From Amborella trichopoda (Eukaryota; Streptophyta; Magnoliopsida; Amborellales; Amborellaceae), in NCBI RefSeq assembly GCF_000471905.2, contig NW_006494931.1, positions 2,639,502 through 2,703,501 on the forward strand: a DNA stretch of 64,000 bases. The letters run 5' to 3'. A model generated the notes under the pieces. It saw nothing but the letters and a program-made list of their open reading frames with translations. It made no database searches and was not told the origin of the DNA. This document shows, piece after piece, positions 13,301 to 25,300 of this stretch (positions are counted from its first letter, which is position 1; every line of letters starts with the position of its first letter). A program made the translations under genes and the position numbers.

Positions 13301-16300
13301 TAGCAGGGTTATCCTTTGATGAGGTCGGAGTTGCCCAGGGTAGTGAGCCAAAACTATGTGACCCTTGTGTGTGATGATAGACATGTAGAGATGAGGGCCA
13401 AAGCCTCATCATTGAACCATCACATAGCATGTACATATGATAGCTGTATTGGGAATGAGAATCACCATTGAGGGTGATGCGTGTACATGTGTGGGAGATG
13501 ACCCCTTTGCACCATAGAGTTGTAGTTGCATCAGGTCTGTGTGACTTTGGAGTTGTCTCTAGGCGAGAACCTGTAATCCATAGAATGAGATTGTGTCCCT
13601 TCACCTATTGGCTGACTTTGGTAGCTGAATCATGAACCCTTGTGATGGTCTGTGGGTCATGGGAATTGCTGGGTCTGTTTGAGAAAGTGAGTGTGGATTA
13701 TAGTCCACAGCAGAATATAAAATGCTTCAGCAAATTAATAATTCCTTAACCTAGTTGGATCTGAATCCCATCAAAATTATTTAGAATTAATTATTTTGAT
13801 GTTAAATGATTTTTTGATTGATAGTTTGAATTTTTAGAAGTCTTTAGATATTTTATTTTCTCAAACTGGATTTATAAACAGAGAGAAATAGAATTTTCAG
13901 TATATTAAATATTTAGAGAGAAAAATGAAATAATTGATCTTTTCTAAAAATCATTTTGCTATTTTTATTAAAACACATAATGTATGGGGCCCCACAATAA
14001 TTTTACATAGTGGTGCATGGGGCCCCCTAAGGGCCCTATACGTGGCACGCTTCACTTAGTGGGGATTTTTTCCTAGTTTGTAAGGTTGTAAAACAAGCCA
14101 TTCAATCAATAAAGAGAAAAAGGAAAGTTTGGAAATAAAGAGATTTAATTCTCAAGTTTAAGGATGTGTAGAAGAGAATATGAAAATAAAAGATTGTCAT
14201 ATATTTTCCATCTTAAATTTATTTGATAGGATTAGATTAAGGAAGCTGAAGGATAAAGTTCTAACACCTTTCTTTTAATCATGATGGCTGATCTAAGGAT
14301 TGTATGGCTAAGATCTCTCACCCCACAGGTCTCCTTTGATCAATGTTCTGGATCTGTTCTCTATAAGGATGGCTAACCCTAAGAAACCCTAACTCGAGAG
14401 AAAATCTATAAATAGAAAACATATGGCTCCTAATTCTCTACACCTTGAGCTCTCTCTCTCTCTCTCTTCCTCACAAGGTGACACGCTACCCTCTCTCATC
14501 TCTCGCTAAGATCTCTCATCTTTCGCTTGCCTCTATTAGGAAATTTTAATAAGAGAAAAAGGGGGCATGCCCCAAGCTTTGTGAAAAGGGGGTTACCATA
14601 TTAGGTATTGAGACCTAGGGTACTATATTAGGTATTGGGACCTAGCCTACCACACTCGGTATTGAGACCTAGGGGACTATATTAGGTATTGGGACCTAGC
14701 CTACAACACTCGGTATTGAGACCTAGCCTACCATATTAGGTATTGAGACCTAGGGTACTATACTAGGTATTGAGACCTAGCCTTCCATATTAGGTATCGA
14801 GACCTAGTATACCATGCCTAGGAGTTGAGGCTTAGTCTTGTGATTGCTCCACCATTGCTCTTTGATTTGAAAGGGTTGATAGCTTGAGTTTTCCCATACT
14901 TTAAAAGATTTGAGAAAGACCTTGATCCAGTGCGCTATCGGAGGAGGTGACCTGGAATGAGGTGTGCAAAGTCCAGTTGAGGTAATCTTCTGGCAATTTG
15001 TTTTCTGTTTATGTAGTTATATGCTTCAAGATTCCAAGATCAAGTTTATTCAATTTGGTTTGTGAAATAAAGAGTTGTGAAAATGACAAGAAGTGAAAGT
15101 CCTTGGGATTCTTTGTTTTTTTTTTTGTGGTTCTCATTATGTATTTGGACATCTGTAAGTAATCCGGGTGGTGAAAATAAAGAAAATAATGACAAAAATG
15201 TTAGTCTGTATACACTTGCTTGGGTTACATTGTGCAACTTTCAGATTTGTGAACTTAGTTGAACTAGTTTTGTGTTTAAGAGCCTCGTATTCTCCCACGA
15301 TTTTCCTACTTGATTTGATCTTTAGATCTCTGCAAATCCTTCTATGTTTTAAGTATATATTAGTAGATGCTTGGCTTCCCACTCTTGGGTTGACGAATTT
15401 GGCTGGATTTTGAGATATGTCATCACATGTGACCCAATGGCACATAGCTAAGACCCAAGGCCGTAATCCGGTTACTCGAAAGCTCTGATCGGCTTCCCAT
15501 GTTTATGATGCATTGCACACTTGAGCATATATATTTTGTTGTGATAGAGATCATGTCATGTTGAGTTTTATGGAGCTTATTGGTGTATAATTTTGCCTTG
15601 TAATTTTGAGTGGTGGAAAATTTTCAAAAGCGCCCTATACATGTGTAGTTTGATGAAACTCTTTGTGTAGCTTGTTTTGTTCATGGACAAAGGACCCTAA
15701 TTGCGTTGTATTGTCTAATTTGAGTGTATTTTAAAATCAATCATTTGCTGTAGTCACAATGACCTTGTTGTATTTTCATTTTGAGAGTTGAATTCCATGT
15801 GTATTGTATAAATTTCAAGCTGCATTGTCTTGTTTTTGTCAATATTGTCTCTCCAAATGCAAGGGATTTTGTTTCTATCCACTCCCATTTACCAAGTTAT
15901 CCTAAGTTTGAAATAAATTTCATATATGCCATTTAAAAGTGTTTGCTGTGAACTTTTGAAATTCAATGAAGAATGAAAGGGGATGGTGGTGCCCCTAATG
16001 TGATTGTGAAAATACCTTCTAGCCATCCTATAGGATTAAGCTATTTCAAAAGATTCACATGGGCTCAAGCCAATGGGGTGATGCCACACAAAAAATAACT
16101 TTAAAATATCATTTCCAGCGATGGATTAGGGTTTAAGCCATAATTTTACAGTATATACCCAAAACCCTAGACACATGTGAATGAGGCCACGAGTTGTAAA
16201 ACACCATGTGACTAAATAAATCACTTAAATTATAAAATCTTTTTTGTCATTTAAAGCATTATAAAACACGATTGAATAAATATACAAAAGACAAAGGACA

Positions 16301-19300
16301 CACCATTGTGTTTAATGTCATGCTGATGTCAGCCAATGGTGGGCCTTGTGGGATGCTACATGTCACCCTATGGCCACTTGGATGGCACTTGGGGCTCCCA
16401 CTTCTTGTCCTCAAATGGAATTTGGGTCAAACAAATTAAATGGATCCTCTTTTCTTGTTCTGAAATATTTGCAAAAAATCCCAAAATTTTTGTAAGTCAT
16501 TTTCTATCGTAAATACTCATTGTGGCATCAAAATAAAATTGGACAATTGATAAATTAGATCTTTAGGTTGAAATCTAGGTATAGGAGTACTCTATTACTC
16601 TTGTCTAGAATGACACTCCATTCTCTCAGAATGACACAACAAGCCTATGTTCCACAGTTTGTGTAAGGGATAGGGGTTTATCAAAGTCACCTCAATCAGT
16701 ATCCCGTCATTCTTGGGTGTCAGTGGATTAGAAGTGCACCTTTAAGGACATATATACTGAGATCCTCTCAAGGCACTTGTGCACACACTCTTCCTAGTTG
16801 GGTCACACATAAAGAGTGGCTTCCCATGCGACTGTGGGGCACATGCCTTATCAAGGCATTGTCTCATGTCCCATGAGTCATGACCATCCTATACAAGGCC
16901 GTTACACTTAAGGTGCTCGAGTTTTAATCTCTTCTTGGTTCTTTTAGTCCTGCCCAACACATAACCCAATTTTAATCTCTTCTTGGTTCTCTTAGCCCTG
17001 GCCAACACATAACCCATGAGGCATATAAGTCTAAGTCTATCCTTGCCTTGAGATGACCCTCACACCTCTAAAAATCAATCCCTCTCGTTCACTGGCATTT
17101 CTTATTGCCTCATGTACTTGAGGTATATAATTTTAGGCCCTAGTGTGCCTAGCGCCGAGAATCACGATCTCGCATTCACTCCTAGTGAGTGAGGGAATCT
17201 TGGATTTAAGGCATTGAGATACCATAATTCCCATGGCGGGATACTAGAGAAAAACTGTTCACACACTCTGAACGGAATGGTGCTGTTCAATGTTGAAAAA
17301 TGAATGTACTATGAATCAAACTCCAATCTCTTGTTTGATATTGTCATTAGCTATGTACTTTTGATTATAAAATGCCAATTTTTCCGAGAATTCTTTTGAT
17401 GAGTCTCTTACATGAAAGAAATTTGATGACTCATTACTTTTTATAGTGAACTTCCTCAAAAAAAAAAAAAAAAAAAAAGAGACAAGAAAAGAAATTTTAG
17501 GACTCATATTTGGTTTTGTTCCTCTGGTCTGTAGTGTGACTGTGCTGGTCTAAACATATTTAGTCCTTGTTAATGACATTTACAGCTTTTTATAACTTTG
17601 TAGTATGGATGCAGCCTTGGGATAGAGTGTATTTTAGGATAATGTGGGTCTTGGAAGAATATATGTAGGAATTATATGTATTTTTGTTACATGAGTTCCA
17701 CTACCTTTCTGATATTTACCTTATGCATTTTTTGTGCTCCATACTTGATTGGAGATCCATGTATGTGGCTAGCATCTTGCATTTTAATTTATAAATAATT
17801 GCAATCCTAAATTTATTAATACATTCAATTTAAGTAATCATGAAATTTATCTGTTGATATGTTTTCATAAGGATTTTTGTGCAATCTATCATTAAGCTGT
17901 ACGTTTATGGAATTGACCTCGTTTGATAAGATCTCATTTTGACTAAAATGTTTTACAGGTTTATTACATGTTGGATCTTAATAACTCCAATCAATTTCTC
18001 AATTTTTCAGGCTGTGGTATGTTCTGTCCACCTTCCATATGACTTATATGAGCTGAACTTTTGAGTCGCCATTTTGATGACAAGCTGAATGAGAGACTAT
18101 AGAACGTACCTGATATCATGAATAATTATAATGTATTATACTTTCAGAAAAAGAGTTGTAACCTTTAATTGTGTCCTTTTGGGGGACAAAAAGAAAACTT
18201 TTAGTTATGTGGTTTTTGATCCTTATTTATTTATTTTTGAATTTGTAGACTGTTGTTAAGTAGTATAGAAATATACAACCGTGAGAAGGGGATGAAGTGC
18301 TCAAAAACTGTTGCCCAAATCCCCATGGTGGTGCTGCATCCTGTTCCCTCCCTAGCTAGGGCGTCGACTGCTACATTGATGTCCCTAAAAATATGCCTCC
18401 ATGAGATGTGAGTAGGCCTGAAAATATGTGAAATTTTGTCAAAGATGTGGATCATTCTCCAGGGATACAGTCCATTGCCGGAAGCCCAAGAAATGATGTT
18501 TTTGGAATCATCCTCCACCACCAGTTCGGGATTCCAGCTGGTGTTGAAATTCCCAGCACCTGCTAGGAGGACAGGAGATACCCGTCGTGGTGGAGCCAGC
18601 AAGGCTGATTGAGAGGGAAAGGGAGTGAAGGATGCTTCCATCGTTCCTTTGAAAATTCCCTTGATGTCAGAGCGGCCTAAGTTGCCAAGTGAACAACCAT
18701 CAAAATTGAGCTTAGTTCTGGCGGTGTCCGCAGAGAAGCATGTGAGATCTTGATGGGCCTCAAGTTCAAAAGAGCCTGCCAACTTTGGTGAAAATTAGTG
18801 TGGGGGAAATGTTTGAAGGATTTCTTATCAGATTTTTTTGCCCTCTCTATCAACCTATCGACTGTGATTTCTCCCCTCAGAAGGTCCTATTGTTCCTCTA
18901 CAGCCAAATTACCCACAACTTGGCAGACATAGATGTCATGTAGAGGGGAATGCTGGATTCTGACCAAGGCGGGCTGAGGAAGGTAGAAAAAAGGTGTGGG
19001 ATCGACTTTAGAGTCAACCACGATCAACTGAAAAATGGAAGCAGGTCGTTTCAAAGGGATCTGGCAAGGTGGCAAGCGATGAACAGAGGAGCATTGGTTT
19101 CTTCTGCCTTCAAGCACATGACGCATCTGTTGGGTGTCGGAAGACCCCTTCTTTGGAATTGGTCGATGGTAGAGCTATGCAACTAAAGACTTGGATTTTG
19201 GGTGGGATGAGAGGGAACCAAGCTTTTGCCACAATTGAAGGAGGAGCTTCTGGTAGGAAAGGGTGGTTGGGTTTTTGTGGCCATTTAAAGGCCTTATGAG

Positions 19301-22300
19301 AGCATGTATCGAAATTTCACGATTTTGGAATAATAAACTCCAATGAGAGTATGGTCCAGAGGGACCGAAGGTGGTAATACTGATGCCATGACTCAAACTA
19401 GGCTTGACGAGCTAGGCCGAGTTGAGTTCTAAAACCCTATGATACTTGAGCATATAGCACAACTGGGAAGGATTTGCAGGGTTATCCTTTGATGAGATCG
19501 GAGAGATGCCCAGGGTAATTAGGCAAGGGACTTTGTGTGATCCTTATGTGTGATTAGTATTCCTGAAGGGACGAGGGCCAAATCCTCATCATGACCTTCA
19601 CACGACATTATACATATGTTAGCCGTATTAAGAAGTGGACACTATTGATGGTGTTGCATATACATGTGCTAGACATGGCCCCCATACACCAATTGTGATG
19701 AGTGTGCACAGGTTTGTGTGACTTAAGCTTGTCCCAAGGAGGAACTTGTAGTCCATAGACTAGGATTGTGTTCTCATCACCTATTGGCTGGCTTTGGTAG
19801 TTCAATTATGAACTCTTGTGATAGACTATGGGTCATGGGAACTATTGGGTTAGTTTGAGAAAGTGAGAGTGGGACATAATCACCAGTAGAGATGGAGCGC
19901 TCAAACTAAACAACATTCAAGTCACAATGCCTAACAACCTATAGGGGCATGAAAGAACAACCAAAGCTTCATGAAATAAGTCTTATAGGAAAGGATTACC
20001 TTACTATAAAGTTTCAGAGATAACAAAAAGAAGACTCCAAAACACCAAGGAAAGGGTCACCTTAAGCTCTAAGGAAGGGCCACCAAGATTGCACCTCAAC
20101 CGAAGTGAGAGATGGGAATGAGGAGGGATGGGGCCTCTCTCACTTTGTTTTTATCTGCCCCCCCCCCCACATCCCACATCAAAGCAAAAGACAAAAGAAG
20201 GCCACACGTTGGGGGTTTAGGGTTCCTCTTTAATTCTTTAGGATTGGTGCCTGAGTTATATTTATAACATGGGAGACAGGGTTTTGAGTTGGCCTTTAGT
20301 TGGATTGAATCCAAACCATACAATTAGAGTGTCAACAGCTTGGAGAGGGGCTTGATCATAACCTTCTAATCCACACCTAGCTATCATAGATGTGTGGCTT
20401 AGATTTCTCCATCTTTATACCTACATGTGTGAGAACAACTCCAAATTTCCCAAATAAATTAATTCCTGAATTTCATAAAATACCATTGGCATAACTGCCC
20501 TTGCTTTTTGAATAAACTATGAGAAGAAAATTTTATGGAGGGCATACCTCTCAAGTCTATGCAATACTCTTCTCTCTCTAAATTCAAATTCCATTTTGAT
20601 GTGAAGAAGGTTTTCTCTCTTAACACCTCATCCCCCTTTCACACATGTGGTATCATAAGCTCACAAAAGTGTGCAATGAGATGAAGACACCATAAAAGTC
20701 ACTTTAGATATAGGTTTTCCATGGCTTGAGGGTCCCAAAATTTAAGGAAAATGAGACATTTTCCTTAAAGTATCAATGGTCTCATGAAAATATCCAAGGT
20801 TTCACATAAATCACTACTCTCACATGTCAGTGGGTGAACAAACTTGCAAATACCAAAATAGTCCAAGGAACAAAGAGGGGGGCGTCCCACGCCAAGGGCT
20901 GATGTCACTCATATGTCCGTGACTCGGCTAATGTGTGGCAGATGTTAGCAGCCATATTCCACCTCCCATTGGGGCCCATTGGCCATTTGGGCCCCATGGG
21001 GTGGTGCCCTTATGTGTCATTTACCTCGAACAAAGGGTGTCGGTGGGTTTCCAAGTTCAGAAACTTTTTCAAAAATTCCAAAAATCATTTCTGCAATTTT
21101 CATTAAAGCAAGGTTTGGAAAAAAATTCTATTTTAGGAAATTAAGACCCTTAAGGAGTTCATTCTTAACCTCTTGGGTAGTCCACTTGGCTTGGTTTGGA
21201 AGCCCTAGGTGCTTTCTCAAAATTAGCCCAACGAGCCCATGACCCAGAGTCTCAAGCTGGGGCTTAATGTTTGGCCCATCAAAGCTAACCTGATGGGCGA
21301 CTGGGTCCCAGATGTAAAGTGGATTGCAGGAGGTCCCCGAGGATATACACTCTTGGGATGTGAGGGAATTCTCTCTAGCACGTGCATCTCTCTCCTTATT
21401 GGATCTACCTAAGTGAGAGTCGCTTCCCATTTTGCAACTGTCATATGTACATGTCGTGAATGGTATTATAGTAAGGGATTTGGCTCATGTCCTCTCAGCG
21501 TCGATCCTTCTTACACAGGGCTCAATCACATACTCACGAAAGCATATCTCCATCCACATGAAGTTACTCACATTATCGTAATGCCCTGGCTTGTATCAAT
21601 CATGAAGTGATCTCACCGACATGTCCAAAGGAAACCCTCAAACCCTTCTTGGTATAATGTCCTTAAACTGAGCCTCATAATCTGGTGTTTTAATGACTCT
21701 ATGGACACCAACTCTGGAACCTAGTTCGCACATATTTGACAAGTCGCACATCCTTGGTCACTCCCACTATGGCCAAGAACCAATAATAAAAATAAAAAAC
21801 TTTGGAACCCGACGATTGACTTGTCCCTTGAAATAACTGGCCGATTTTGTCAAAGAACTGACTTGTTTTGTCAAGAACCGGTTGATTCCCGATTTTGTTT
21901 GTGAACCTGACCGGTTCTCATTGATTCTGATCTAGATCGGCTGATTCTTGGGTGTCGTCTGCTTTTCATTCCTTGTATAAGATTCAAAGTTAATTCGGGG
22001 GACAGTTCTTTTATGGAATCATGGTTGGATAACTAATCAGCCCCCTTGAAAGATACTTGGCTCAATCTCTTTACCACAACTAGTAACCCCAATGCTATAG
22101 TCGCCCAATATTTTAAATGCAATGGCCTTGATCAGAACTAGAAATCCACCTTTTGGGGACTACTTCATGACCATGAATACGAGGATCTAATAGCCCTCTA
22201 TGACAGTCTAGCCTACATTTTCATTATTGGACATGATCAGACATGGTTGAATGGGCTAACAAACACACAGGCGGCCTCTTCAGTTGCTTCTTGCTACAAA

Positions 22301-25300
22301 ATTATTCACCCTGCCTCCTCCCACACACCATCCATACATAATAAAGCTTGGGTCACACATCCTTTGAAAGTCCAATCCTTCACCTAGCTAGTGATCTCCA
22401 ATCGAGACATAACTTTAGACTGCCTCATGAGTAGAGGTTACAACCTTACAAATAGATGCTCACCATGGGGAGGAGAAGAAGACCCCCACTTGTCTGTTTC
22501 TTCATCGTAAATTAGCGTCTGAAGTTTAGGCCAAACATTTCAAAGACTTTAATATGGGATCCATTGAACATCTTTTCTTTTCTTAGTCTCCTAGAGCTTG
22601 ACAGGTTTATTTCTTTGGAGGGCCTCCATCTTGTCTATTCTTTAGTCTATATGGGGGAGAGAAATCCCCAAATCTTTCAAGAACTCAAGAGATTTGCATG
22701 TGCAAATGTAAGAAGAGCCAGAGATCTTGTGATTGTTTGGTTCAATAACAGCAAATGTCTCAAAAGCTTCTCGAAAATAGATTTCAAATTGATTTGGCAG
22801 GACATCTTTCAATCTTTTCCAAAGAAAGTCTCATGGTCTAAAGCATGGATCCCCGCCCCCAAGGGTTTGTAAAGGACAACATAGATGGATGCTCATTGGG
22901 GAACTTGGGTCCATGCAGCACTCATGGATTTAAATACTCGAATTTAGACTTCTATTCCATCCATTTTAGTTTAGGCAATTCCATTTGGGCTAAGTGATCA
23001 CTCTCCTTGTATGCATCAAAAGGTTCAATCCCAGTTGGGGGAACCAATTGCTTGTTGATGGAGATTCCATGAATGTTATGTCATGGGCTTCTGGTAGGTG
23101 ACATTGTCCTTCGAGACTAACCCATGATTTTCTTGACATTACTCTTCTGTCATACCTGGTGGGAGGCAGACTTTAGACTTGATACGCTGGCCACAGATGG
23201 TGCCACTCCCCCACACATATCTAAGTTAAGCACAAGCATTGTCTTTGTGTTGTCTACAGTAATGATTTTTTTGGTTAGAGCCCCAGTTTGTAGGATGCTT
23301 ACTGTTAGATCCCCAGTTTGGTGAATGCGTGCTGGTCGAGGAGGAGAGCCATGAAAACTCCCTTGATCCAGCTGGCCTAAGGATGAGGCTGCATCATGAT
23401 GCATGTGGTGCATGTATGCCAACTCCTTACATATTCACTCCCATATGAGAGGGTTGTGCAAGCCTTGGTTCAAACGGTGGGCCACGACGAACAAGGCACA
23501 GAGGTACTGCATGACACATAGATGGTGCATAACAAAGAGAGGGTGCATGACATAGAGGTGGTGCTTGACGGTGTATAAGGGCTTAGGACACACAACTAGG
23601 TCGGCGCACGGCGAGGTAGTGTGCTACACCGTGGCCTCCATGGCTTGCTTGGGCTGGGTGGGTGGGCATATTCGAATTCAAATCTTGGCAGGCTAATGAT
23701 GGCATGGCCAGGCAGCGTCCTAGGGTTGGCATGGCTGATAAGGAAGCGTGCAATGGATGTCAAGGCCTGCAGGGGCCTGTGACAGAGGCTTGCAATGGCC
23801 ATCGTGACATGCTGGGTGCATGGGCATGTCCATGGTCACTTGGCATGGCGCAGCAAAGGTTGGCCGCCAAGTGTAGCTTATATATTGAATTTCAAATGTT
23901 GTAACGGGGGTCTAAATAAACCCCCAGGCCTATACCCTTGCTAGGCATCCATGGCAGTATACATTGTAAATGTAAAGAGCTTGAAGAAAGTTGGGCTCTG
24001 GTCCTTTAAACCCTTGTGTGCCTGTATGTGTAAATTTGTGTGTGTGTGCAGTGTGGTATTGGGAGTCGAGGGTGATGTGCTCCAAGTAGACCACAATTGT
24101 GAGCTAAGACTTCACAACATGGCTAAAGAAAAACGGAAAAAAAAAAGAAAGAAAAGAAAAAAATAAAAAAAAATAATTTATATATATAATTGAAAATATA
24201 ATAGAAAGGTCTCAAGGGCAGAATAGTACAAGACAAGAGAAAAAGGCTGTATTATTCAAACCCCCTCCAGAAATAAATGTAGATTCAGCTTAAAAGGGAT
24301 CAAGAAAAAGGAAGAAAATAAGGAATTGGTCGATGAATTAATTAAGAAACTTTCCCAGTTGAGTTTGAAAGACAAAAAGGGAAAAGGGGTAATAGTTGAA
24401 TCAGAAGCCATGGTACTAGAAGTAAATTCAGCAAATAAGGATGAGATTTTGGGAATAGAGGAAGCCTTCAACGAAGATAGTTCAAATATCAATAGGATAG
24501 ATTATGGGAAAAAATGGAGACCTACTGCTCAATCAAGAATGTACCATACTAGGCCAACCCCAGTAGATATACAGTTTGAAGAAGATTTGGTTTCCCATAC
24601 TGTATCCTACTTAGGAAGGACAATCGTTAATTGGAATATTGATGGGATGTCTGACCATCAGATACTCGATACAATGAAGCATATTACAATGTATGCCACT
24701 GCCTGTAAAGTAACAGGAAATCATGACTAGGAAGTAGCTAAGGCTATTGTCTGTGGGTTTACTGGATGGCTACGAGGCTGGTGGGACTTTCATATGAGTG
24801 AAACCACTAAAATTCAAATATTAAATGCTACAAGACAATGGAATATAAAGAATGAATTCAATCAAGATATTCCTCATAGTGAAAGTGATGCAGTCAACAC
24901 ACTCATATATACAATAACTCTCAATTTTGTGGGGAGTACTTCCTTGTTAGTCAGAAGACCTATTATCAAATCTTAGATGTCCAACATTATCTCATTATAA
25001 GTGGTATAAGGATGTATTCTTTTCACGCCTCCTAACTCGAGAGGATAGTAGTGCGGACTATTGGAAGGAAAAGTTCATAGCAGGATTACCCTATTTGTTT
25101 GCTAAAAAAGTGAAAACTAGACTGAAAAATAAGAATCAAGGAATAATCCCTTACTCTCTTTACACTCTAGGAGAGTCTGCAAAAATTTGTGCAGAAGGTC
25201 TTGCCCTATGCACTGATTTAAAACTAAAAAGGCAGTTGGATAAACAGAGAATGACATGGAAAAAGGAGTTAGGAGATTTCTGTGAACAATTTGGTTACAA

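Larger units (their letters stand above)
8843..17958 (+). other. ISA3 9.1-kb intron filled with Copia and unidentified repeats
   Basis: Contents in order: unidentified AT-rich sequence (8.85-9.9 kb); a GATC-palindrome-rich stretch (about 9960-10210); unidentified AT-rich sequence (10.3-12.6 kb); a decayed Copia RNase H piece and polypurine tract joined to a long LTR (12.69-15.26 kb); unidentified sequence (15.3-17.9 kb) with an A21 run at 17458-17478. No host gene was recognised. Confidence 0.7.

Noticed and set aside
14596..14837. Regular repeat array as a CRISPR array
   Set aside because: Units are directly adjacent 27-bp repeats with no unique spacers, inside a plant LTR. It is a minisatellite.
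20640..20665. TGGTATCATAAGCTC as a retrotransposon primer-binding site
   Set aside because: Resembles the tRNA-Met site loosely, but no LTR end or internal coding region could be paired with it.
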